Assembly: GCA_903915615.1 (NCBI GenBank) | Contig: CAIWTR010000207.1 | Location: forward strand, 1-5,616 | Direction: 5' to 3' | Origin: an uncultured Armatimonadota bacterium | GTDB lineage: Bacteria > Armatimonadota > Armatimonadia > Armatimonadales > Armatimonadaceae | Length of the DNA: 5,616 nucleotides | Shown: piece after piece, positions 1 through 5,363 of the stretch | Numbering within the stretch: position 1 is the first letter of the stretch | Layout of the letters: each line of letters starts with the position of its first letter | Position numbers and translations under genes: made by a program | Notes under the pieces: generated by a model | Told to the model about the DNA's origin: nothing | Seen by the model: the letters and a program-made list of their open reading frames with translations, nothing else | Databases searched by the model: none

Positions 1-11
1 CCGCGCTTAAA

Positions 12-1325
12 CTACCGCCCGGGCGCGACTTCCGGCTGTATAGCGCGCTTTGCGTGTTCAAAGTCCTCGGTTGTGAGGCACTCGGCGCCACCTTCATCCG
101 TGATACGAACCAGTGCCTCAAGGCCGGCATCGTTGACCAGGGCCCGCAAATCCGCACCGCTATAGCCATCGGTTTCTGCGGCCAGCTGCTCGATGTCGAC
201 ATCCGGTGATAAGAGAACACCCCGTGTGTGCAACGCGAGAATACTCAGCCGGGAAACCATGTCCGGGGCTGGGATTTCGATTTTTAGAGACAGTCTGCCG
301 CCGCGGATAACAGCATCATCGAGGAGCTCAGGGCGGTTGGTTGCGCCAACAACGAAGACGCCTTGGTTGCCTGAAAGGCCATCGATTTCGTGGAGGAACT
401 GATTCACAATCTTGTCACTGGGCTGGCTGACGCCACCAGAGCGGTTGGGGACAAGTGCATCGATTTCATCGAGGAAGACAATACTCGGCGCAGCGGCACG
501 TGCCTGCGTGAAGAGATTTGAGACCGCTTTTTCCCCTTCACCAATCCATTTCGAGAAGACATCTGCGGGGCTTGCCGCGAAGAATGAACAGCTTGCCTGG
601 CTCGCGAGGATTTTGGCGATGGTGGTTTTGCCGGTTCCTGGAGGACCGTAAAGAAGCAGGCCACTTGGCGGTTCTACACCAAGGCGTCTTGCCTGTTCGG
701 GCGACTCGATCACTTTTTGGATCTGGCGAAGTGTGCGCTTTGTGCGTTCCGGGAGGATGATGTCATCCCAGGTCAGGGGAGAGCCATCCGGCTGCAGAGG
801 AATAAGCGGGATATTCGGTTGTGGACGACGTGTTTGCGGACGCGGTGTGGCTGTCACTGGGCGCGGCGCTTGTGGCCGGTTATCAGCAGGTGCAGCGACT
901 TGGCCAACATTGGCATCGCTTCGTTCCAGCAGCGTGGCGGCAAGTCGGCGGTAATCGGCATTTTCTGGTTCAAGGGCAGCGGCAGTGCGTGCCGCGCCGA
1001 GGGCCTGTTCCTGGTCTCCGAGATAACGCAACGCTTGGGCTCGGCCATGGTGCGCGGGGGCATATTCGGCATCGATGGCAAGTGCAGCATCGAATGCGCT
1101 CAGAGCTTTTTGCATCTCGCTGCGGTATTGCTCAATCCAGCCGGTATTGCGCGTTGCGCGGCTGGCGGCGACGGTGGCAAGGCTCAAAACCGTCATCGCG
1201 ATATCGACACCGGTGCTCCGCGGCTCGTTCTGTAAATGCATCCCGGATGGAAGCTGCTTCTCGCCTTTATGCAGGTGGAGGAGGCCGCGGGCGTGCAGGA
1301 GGTCTCGTTCGCTCAGTGATGCCAT
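12..1325 (-). CDS. TPR-like domain / AAA+ ATPase fusion protein, 437 aa
   Basis: Complete gene, ATG at 1323-1325 and TAG at 12-14. The first ~140 residues are mostly helical. Residues about 66-136 (FDAALAIDAEYAPAHHGRA, then a second unit ending AAALEPENADYRRLA) have the spacing of two tetratricopeptide repeats, a protein-binding fold. A Pro/Arg/Gln-rich linker follows (about 141-180). Residues about 183-435 form one classical AAA+ module: Walker A GPPGTGKT (227-234), pore-loop-like KWIGEGEK (259-266), Walker B with D286-E287, sensor 1 GATN (327-330), the arginine-finger element RGGR (341-344, usually RPGR), and GYSGADL (387-393) in the C-terminal helical lid. The AAA part resembles the Cdc48/proteasomal-ATPase/spastin branch, whose members form hexamers that thread or remodel protein substrates. 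The TPR part probably recruits the substrate or partner (inference). No transmembrane segment is seen, so it is probably cytoplasmic. No clear Shine-Dalgarno precedes the chosen ATG, so Met29 is a possible alternative start. It is transcribed divergently from the ilv operon, with no obvious functional link. Confidence 0.9.
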   Translation of the reverse strand: MASLSERDLLHARGLLHLHKGEKQLPSGMHLQNEPRSTGVDIAMTVLSLATVAASRATRNTGWIEQYRSEMQKALSAFDAALAIDAEYAPAHHGRAQALRYLGDQEQALGAARTAAALEPENADYRRLAATLLERSDANVGQVAAPADNRPQAPRPVTATPRPQTRRPQPNIPLIPLQPDGSPLTWDDIILPERTKRTLRQIQKVIESPEQARRLGVEPPSGLLLYGPPGTGKTTIAKILASQASCSFFAASPADVFSKWIGEGEKAVSNLFTQARAAAPSIVFLDEIDALVPNRSGGVSQPSDKIVNQFLHEIDGLSGNQGVFVVGATNRPELLDDAVIRGGRLSLKIEIPAPDMVSRLSILALHTRGVLLSPDVDIEQLAAETDGYSGADLRALVNDAGLEALVRITDEGGAECLTTEDFEHAKRAIQPEVAPGR

Positions 1326-1384
1326 TAGAGGTAGTGTATCGGTTGAGAGATGCCCGGCGTTCCCGAATGTTATGGAACTTTTTA

Positions 1385-1412
1385 TTGAACTTTCACTCCT
1401 TCACGTGATAAT
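1385..1412 (+). promoter_or_regulatory. Candidate sigma70-type promoter for the ilv operon
   Basis: TTGAAC (1385-1390) and GATAAT (1407-1412) are separated by 16 bases, close to the -35/-10 consensus, and would start transcription near 1419, about 40 bases before T-box stem I. A second, weaker pair, TTGAAT (1419-1424) and TGTATT (1441-1446), also spaced 16 bases, would start transcription near 1453, immediately before stem I. The sequence alone does not decide between them. The position upstream of the T-box supports a promoter somewhere in 1385-1446. Confidence 0.45.
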
Positions 1413-1664
1413 TTGGGTTTGAATTTGTAGGGTTTATCCCTGTATTTCAACTGGTTTTGGTAGCGTTGACGAGGCTAGTAGCCGCAACGTGTGCTTTCAG
1501 AGAGCTGCCGTTTGGTGCGAGGCAGTAGGCACGTGCGTGTGAATCTCCCCTCTGAGCTGCGGGTTGAACATCGCATTGCGATAAGTAGGTCTGCCGGGCT
1601 GCGCCCGACATAGCGCAACGAGTGGCTGCAACCCTCTGCATCGGCAGTCGGCAATGTGGCAATT

Positions 1665-1717
1665 CGGGTGGTACCGCGGGAGTGCGCAGGCAAGTTACAG
1701 CCCAGCCTCTCGTCCCG
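1665..1717 (+). promoter_or_regulatory. T-box antiterminator with tRNA acceptor-end binding bulge
   Basis: The highly conserved T-box sequence GGGTGGTACCGCGGG lies at 1666-1680. CGGG (1665-1668) pairs with CCCG (1714-1717). The seven-base bulge TGGTACC (1669-1675) is left free. GCGGGAG (1676-1682) pairs with CTCTCGT (1707-1713), including G-T wobbles. The 3' strand is shared with the terminator below, so the two structures exclude each other. This is the defining design of a transcriptional T-box. Confidence 0.92.
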
Positions 1718-1743
1718 AGTGAGCATGGGACGGGGGCTTTTTT
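1705..1743 (+). terminator. Intrinsic terminator of the T-box leader
   Basis: CTCGTCCC (1709-1716) pairs with GGGACGGG (1727-1734), including one T-G wobble. The helix extends through CC/GG and G/C pairs toward 1705 and 1737 if one base is bulged. A ten-base loop (1717-1726) closes it, and six T residues follow at 1738-1743. It is the default OFF structure of the leader, competing with the antiterminator for 1707-1717. Confidence 0.92.
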
Positions 1744-1771
1744 GTTTCCGGACCCACAAATGGGTACGTTG

Positions 1772-1779
1772 AGAGGTGG
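1772..1779 (+). promoter_or_regulatory. Ribosome binding site deciding the ilvB start
   Basis: AGAGGTGG ends five bases before ATG 1785. A GTG at 1776, in frame three codons upstream, would sit inside this site and is therefore a poor start. The ATG gives the usual acetolactate synthase N-terminus (MAKIKSTGAKAL). Confidence 0.75.
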
Positions 1780-1784
1780 CTGTG

Positions 1785-3578
1785 ATGGCGAAAATTAAGA
1801 GCACGGGCGCGAAAGCCCTCTTGGAGAGTCTCCGCCGTGAGGGCGTCGAGATAATCTTTGGATATCCTGGCGGTGCGGTTATTCCGCTTTACGATGAAAT
1901 CTACCACTGCGATTTCCTGCAGCACGTCCTTGTGCGGCACGAGCAGGGCGGCGGCCACATGGCCGAAGGCTATTCCCACGCCACAGGCAAAGTTGGTGTA
2001 TGTATCGGTACATCCGGTCCAGGAGCAACCAACCTCGTGACCGCAATCTGCGATGCGATGATGGACTCAATCCCGATGGTCGCCATCACCGGACAAGTCC
2101 GTACAGAAGTCATCGGCAAAGATGCATTCCAGGAAGCAGACATCACCGGAATTACGATGCCTATCACCAAGCATAACTGGCTGGTGAAAGATGTCAACGA
2201 CCTCCCACGTGTGATGCACGAAGCGTTTCATATCGCGCGTTCCGGCCGTCCGGGGCCGGTTCTGGTGGATGTCCCTGTTGATGTCTTCCGCGCTATCGTG
2301 GAATACGATCCAGATGAAGTCCAGAACATCGAGATTTCAAGCTTCAAGTCTGATTTCAAGGTTCACAAGGTCCAAGTCAAGCGTGCTGCAGAGCTGATCG
2401 CACAGGCAAAGAAACCCGTTCTTTACGTTGGCGGCGGTGCGAAGGCTGCTGGTGCTGAGCACCTCGTGCAGGCTCTCGCACACAAGACCGGCTTCCCTGT
2501 GACCACAACCCTCCATGGCCTCGGGACGTTTCCTGAGAACGATCCGCTTTCGCTGGGGATGCTTGGGATGCACGGAACGGCCTACGCAAACCTTGCGGTG
2601 GAACACTGTGACTTGCTGATTGCTATCGGCGCGCGCTTCGATGACCGCGTAACAGGTAAAGTCAGCGCCTTTGCGCAGAACGCCAAGGTCATCCACTTTG
2701 ATATCGATCCAGGCGAAATCAACAAGGTTCGCCGCGCGGATGTTAGCATCGTCGGAAACTGCGCCGAGGCGCTCGAAGCGTTGCTACCATTAGTGGATGA
2801 GACGCAGGACATCAGCGAGTGGCGCGCTGAGCTCGATGCATGGCGTGTCGATATGCCGCTTGAGTTCAACGATGGCGCACAAGATGGCACCCTCCATGCG
2901 GAATGGGTTATCCGTGAAATCGCACGCCTGACAGACCGCAATGTGGTTGTCACCACCGATGTTGGCCAGCACCAAATGTGGGCTGCGCAGCACTTCGGGA
3001 TGCGTTCGCCGCGCCAGTTCATCACCAGTGGTGGTCTTGGCACGATGGGCTTTGGCCTCCCTGCCGCGATTGGCGCCAGCTTTGGCGTTGGTCCTGACAA
3101 GGATGTCTGGTGTATTTCCGGTGATGGCTCCTTCCAAATGTGTATTCAGGAGCTGATTGTTGCGACCATTTATAAGCTGCCTGTGAAGATCGCCATCTTG
3201 AACAATACCTTCCTCGGGATGGTTCGTCAGTGGCAGGAAATGTTCTGGCAGAAGCACTATTCGAGTGTCGACATGGAGCGCGCACCGGACTTCGTCCTGG
3301 TCGCCGAAGCGTACGGCATGCTCGGACTTCGCTGTGACAACGTCGCGGATGTCGAAGCGACAATCCGTAAGGCGATGGAAACCGATGGGCCTGTCCTCAT
3401 GGACTTCCGTGTGGTCAAGGAGACAAATGTCTACCCGATGATTCCATCCGGGCAGACCGTTGGCGACATGATTGTCCGCAAGCCTCAGCAGATCGAAGAG
3501 CCTGAGAGCACCTGTCACTACCAGCCTCGCGACACCCGGATGCCGGTTGTTGATGAAGTGGTGGATGTCGCCCGCTAA
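1785..3578 (+). CDS. ilvB: Acetolactate synthase, catalytic (large) subunit, 597 aa
   Basis: A thiamine diphosphate (ThDP)-dependent enzyme that condenses two pyruvates to acetolactate, or pyruvate with 2-oxobutyrate to acetohydroxybutyrate: the first common step of valine, leucine and isoleucine synthesis, in the cytoplasm. The N-terminal ThDP-binding domain carries FGYPGGAVIPLYD (25-37), the catalytic Glu in RHEQGGGHMAEGY (E53) and GTSGPGATNLVT (75-86). The central FAD-binding domain includes IGARFDDRVTGK (281-292). The C-terminal pyrophosphate domain has GDG (446-448) through NN (473-474), with D447 and N474 as expected Mg/ThDP ligands, and RQWQEMFW (481-488) with the conserved Trp. Length is slightly above the usual 550-590 because of a tail of about 30 residues after GQTVGDMI. 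The start is chosen by the ribosome binding site at 1772-1779. The upstream T-box indicates control by a branched-chain tRNA. The TAA stop overlaps the next gene's ATG (TAATG), and the regulatory subunit ilvN follows one gene later. Annotation is secure; only the tail is unusual. Confidence 0.97.
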   Translation: MAKIKSTGAKALLESLRREGVEIIFGYPGGAVIPLYDEIYHCDFLQHVLVRHEQGGGHMAEGYSHATGKVGVCIGTSGPGATNLVTAICDAMMDSIPMVAITGQVRTEVIGKDAFQEADITGITMPITKHNWLVKDVNDLPRVMHEAFHIARSGRPGPVLVDVPVDVFRAIVEYDPDEVQNIEISSFKSDFKVHKVQVKRAAELIAQAKKPVLYVGGGAKAAGAEHLVQALAHKTGFPVTTTLHGLGTFPENDPLSLGMLGMHGTAYANLAVEHCDLLIAIGARFDDRVTGKVSAFAQNAKVIHFDIDPGEINKVRRADVSIVGNCAEALEALLPLVDETQDISEWRAELDAWRVDMPLEFNDGAQDGTLHAEWVIREIARLTDRNVVVTTDVGQHQMWAAQHFGMRSPRQFITSGGLGTMGFGLPAAIGASFGVGPDKDVWCISGDGSFQMCIQELIVATIYKLPVKIAILNNTFLGMVRQWQEMFWQKHYSSVDMERAPDFVLVAEAYGMLGLRCDNVADVEATIRKAMETDGPVLMDFRVVKETNVYPMIPSGQTVGDMIVRKPQQIEEPESTCHYQPRDTRMPVVDEVVDVAR

Positions 3579-4468
3579 TGGCTGAAGCTGCCCAAGGTGT
3601 CCATTGCATAGCAACGCCTGCAGGTACCAACGCTGTGCTCATCCAGGATGATGCGCAAACGTGGTGGCTGCTTGATCCTGGCTGTGCGATGGACACATGG
3701 GTGGTGCATAAGGCTGTTTGCAGTGTGTTAGGCGATGTAAAGCCAACGGGCATCATTTTGTCGCATGGACATGGTCACGTGGCGGGAGCGGCTGGGGAAC
3801 TGGCTGCGGAGTGGGGCTGTCCTGTGTACTGTTCGGCTGCGGAAGCACCGATGGTCCACGGGGTCATCTCGTATCCACCCGTTGATACGACCTGTCATGG
3901 CATCGCAAGTGCTACCGCAAGGTTTCGGCAGGAACCGCAGGCGGCTGCGCTACCGGATGCGGTGACATTGGACCGCGACTGCCCGATGCAAGGTTGGGAG
4001 CTCCTCGCGCTTCCTGGTCATACACCGGGGAGTATTGGGTTTTTCCGTGCAGCGGATGGAGTTTTGCTCGCAGGGGATGCCTTGTCGACCATCGATTGGG
4101 ATCAAATGATCCCGATGTGGCGGCAGACAAAGCAGCTTCGGATGCCACCAAACATCGACACATTGGACTGGGTTGCGGTGAGACGGTCTTTGCGGCTGAT
4201 TGCATCCCGGATGCCAAAAATGGTGATTCCGGCACACGGACAACCGCTGCACGAATGTGAAAAAGGTGTTCCGGATGAAGCCTGGCACCTTGCTGAAGTT
4301 GGAATTGTTTCCCGAAAGGGTCGGTATGTTGCGGATCCTGCGGTGCTGCGAAGTGACAACACATGGCAGCTTTACGATCCCATCCCGGACCCTGCCGGCA
4401 GTATTGGGAAATGGGTGGTGCTTGCGGGCATCGCCGTTTATCTGTTTTTGATCATCCGCCTTTGGTAG
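3578..4468 (+). CDS. Metallo-beta-lactamase fold hydrolase with altered zinc motif and C-terminal membrane anchor, 296 aa
   Basis: MBL-fold proteins are mostly metal-dependent hydrolases acting on thioesters, phosphodiesters, lactones or lactams. Visible elements are LLDPG (31-35); the first metal motif in ILSHGHGHVAGAAGEL (60-75); the third-ligand His in LPGHTPGS (H148); the bridging Asp in LLAGDAL (D167); and the last His in IPAHGQPL (H220). The family motif is HxHxDH, whereas here it reads H63-G-H65-G-H67-V. The best reading is that the Asp is deleted in frame and H67 corresponds to the final His. This could weaken or alter the second metal site. Residues about 276-295 form a hydrophobic helix ending IIRLW, a probable C-terminal transmembrane anchor that would put the catalytic domain on one membrane face. 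Translation probably depends on ilvB through the TAATG overlap, as no good Shine-Dalgarno is seen. Its position between ilvB and ilvN suggests co-expression with acetolactate synthase. Substrate is unknown; glyoxalase II-like or other MBL hydrolase activity cannot be distinguished. Confidence 0.88.
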   Translation: MAEAAQGVHCIATPAGTNAVLIQDDAQTWWLLDPGCAMDTWVVHKAVCSVLGDVKPTGIILSHGHGHVAGAAGELAAEWGCPVYCSAAEAPMVHGVISYPPVDTTCHGIASATARFRQEPQAAALPDAVTLDRDCPMQGWELLALPGHTPGSIGFFRAADGVLLAGDALSTIDWDQMIPMWRQTKQLRMPPNIDTLDWVAVRRSLRLIASRMPKMVIPAHGQPLHECEKGVPDEAWHLAEVGIVSRKGRYVADPAVLRSDNTWQLYDPIPDPAGSIGKWVVLAGIAVYLFLIIRLW

Positions 4469-4472
4469 GCGG

Positions 4473-4479
4473 TAAGGAG
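4473..4479 (+). promoter_or_regulatory. Strong ribosome binding site for ilvN
   Basis: TAAGGAG ends eight bases before ATG 4488. It gives ilvN independent ribosome loading rather than relying on coupling to the upstream gene. Confidence 0.8.
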
Positions 4480-4487
4480 TAAAAGAT

Positions 4488-4994
4488 ATGGCTACTGCAA
4501 TCGCAGCGCAGACGCATACCATCACCGTGCTGGTCGATAACCGCCCCGGTGTGCTTGCCCGCGTCTCCGGGTTGTTTGCACGCCGCGGCTACAATATCGA
4601 GTCGCTAACCGTGAGCATCACGGACAATCCAAACATGTCTCGCATGACAATTGTCGTCGCTGGAGATGCCGATACGCTTGAGCAAATCACCAAGCAGCTG
4701 CACAAACTGATTGATGTTCATAAGGTGTTTGACTACCTCGATACCCCGATGCTCGAGCGGGAGCTCGTTTTGCTCAAAGTTCAGTCCGAGCCGGAGCGCC
4801 GCGCAGAGATTCTCCAGCTGGTCGAGATTTTCCGCGGGAAGGTTGTCGACATTGCTGACCGCGCGATGGTGATTGAAGTCACGGGCGGCGGCGACAAGAT
4901 TGATTCCTTTGAGAAGCAAATGGAGCCATTTGGTATCCGTGAGCTGGTGCGTACCGGGCGTATCGCAATGATGCGCGGTTCGAGGACGGTCTAA
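4488..4994 (+). CDS. ilvN: Acetolactate synthase, regulatory (small) subunit, 168 aa
   Basis: The small subunit binds the IlvB catalytic subunit, raises its activity and confers feedback inhibition, typically by valine. An N-terminal ACT domain spans about residues 10-84, with the family signature HTITVLVDNRPGVLARV (10-26) and GLFARRGYNIESLTV (28-42). By alignment from memory with E. coli IlvH, N18, G21 and N36 match the effector-site residues N11, G14 and N29, so amino-acid binding looks intact. The second, ACT-like half (about 90-165) includes ERELVLLKV and EIFRGKVVDIADRAMVIEVTG. Length is normal for the family (about 160-175). It has a strong ribosome binding site and starts 19 bases after the MBL gene. 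Only six bases separate its stop from the next ATG. ilvN usually follows ilvB directly; here the MBL gene intervenes. Confidence 0.96.
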   Translation: MATAIAAQTHTITVLVDNRPGVLARVSGLFARRGYNIESLTVSITDNPNMSRMTIVVAGDADTLEQITKQLHKLIDVHKVFDYLDTPMLERELVLLKVQSEPERRAEILQLVEIFRGKVVDIADRAMVIEVTGGGDKIDSFEKQMEPFGIRELVRTGRIAMMRGSRTV

Positions 4995-5000
4995 CAAACG

Positions 5001-5363
5001 ATGAAGGAGATGATCACTCGTCCGCAGGCAAACATGCTGATTCTGGGGCTTTGTGCCATCGGAGCTGTGTTGGCACTGCTTGGCTGGAAGGTATTCCGTT
5101 CACGGGAACTGACCGGCTACGGGGTGATTCTCATTCTGACAGAACCGCTGTGGCTGATCTACAACGTGATCGAGGATGCTTTTGGTCTCGACTCGATCAA
5201 GGCATTGCTCATTAATGCGGCGTTGTTCATTGCACTTGGATTTGCCGGGCGGGTCGCATGGCTGAAGTGGGTGGGGTCATCGTTTATGGATGATGCACCC
5301 GATCAGAGTGGTGGAGTTTCCGAAGTGGATGTCATGGAGGACAGTGATGCAGCGGCAGTTTGA
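5001..5363 (+). CDS. Small integral membrane protein, unidentified, 120 aa
   Basis: I do not recognise this family. Three hydrophobic segments are visible: about residues 11-31 (starting NMLILGLCAIGAVLALLG), 38-57 (GYGVILILTEPLWLIYNV) and 66-86 (IKALLINAALFIALGFAG). They are separated by a short basic loop (KVFRSREL) and an acidic loop (IEDAFGLDS). The C-terminus (about 97-117) is soluble and acidic, with many Asp/Glu. By the positive-inside rule the KVFRSR loop is probably cytoplasmic. The start is uncertain: ATG 5001 has no clear Shine-Dalgarno, and ATG 5010 (Met4) has AAGGAG directly against it, too close to act normally. It lies six bases after ilvN and overlaps the next gene by 17 bases, so it is probably part of the same transcript. 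No link to amino acid synthesis can be read from the protein. Confidence 0.75.
   Translation: MKEMITRPQANMLILGLCAIGAVLALLGWKVFRSRELTGYGVILILTEPLWLIYNVIEDAFGLDSIKALLINAALFIALGFAGRVAWLKWVGSSFMDDAPDQSGGVSEVDVMEDSDAAAV
5336..5341 (+). promoter_or_regulatory. Ribosome binding site of the last gene, inside the preceding gene
   Basis: GGAGGA lies within the acidic-tail codons of the membrane protein gene, with its core GGAGG six bases before ATG 5347. It supports a real, overlapping gene start there rather than chance open frame. Confidence 0.7.

Larger units (their letters stand above)
1460..1743 (+). promoter_or_regulatory. T-box riboswitch (transcription-attenuation type) controlling ilvB
   Basis: The leader shows the ordered parts of a tRNA-sensing T-box. 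The stem I base pairs GTAGC (1460-1464) with GCTGC (1556-1560). It is followed by the GA-rich motif and by GAGG (1471-1474) paired with CCTC (1549-1552). The specifier loop has AGTA (1477-1480) facing GAA (1541-1543). The stem continues with 1483-1490 against 1531-1537. At its top are CAGAGAG (1498-1504), CTGCC (1505-1509) paired with GGCAG (1521-1525), and a distal loop containing GGTG (1514-1517). In the stem II region, GGGTTG (1561-1566) pairs with CAACCC (1629-1634) around an inner hairpin CGGGC/GCCCG (1595-1607). CTGC/GCAG (1636-1647) is a likely stem III. The specifier reads CUC (Leu, 1545-1547), directly beside the helix with one base between, or AUC (Ile, 1543-1545). The acceptor-binding bulge TGGT (1669-1672) would pair with an ACCA tRNA end, which fits Leu, Ile and Val tRNAs. 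Uncharged tRNA should switch on the downstream operon. Confidence 0.93.

Noticed and set aside
717..1235. Plus-strand open frame of 172 codons
   Set aside because: It lies wholly antisense to the AAA+ ATPase gene, whose reading frame carries all the recognisable motifs. Its protein is rich in Arg, Cys and Gly with no family signature.
1776..1784. GTG start for ilvB three codons upstream
   Set aside because: It would lie within the AGAGGTGG ribosome binding site. ATG 1785 is correctly spaced from it.
1460..1784. Peptide-coding (ribosome-stalling) attenuator as in enterobacterial ilv operons
   Set aside because: No short leader frame rich in Leu/Val/Ile codons is seen, while the conserved T-box elements are clear.
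1447..1804. Minus-strand open frames in the ilvB leader
   Set aside because: The region is explained by the structured T-box RNA on the plus strand. The frames have no plausible protein features.
2790..3614. Minus-strand open frame of 274 codons
   Set aside because: Antisense to ilvB, whose C-terminal ThDP domain is unmistakable. Composition (many His, Arg, Asn) is typical of a mirror frame.
3764..3778. MBL gene as a pseudogene because of its damaged metal motif
   Set aside because: The frame is open end to end, the other metal ligands are kept and the gene fits tightly into the operon. The change is a single in-frame residue, so decay is not supported.
3950..4525. Minus-strand open frame of 191 codons
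   Set aside because: Antisense to the MBL gene and the start of ilvN. It shows no motif or ribosome binding site.
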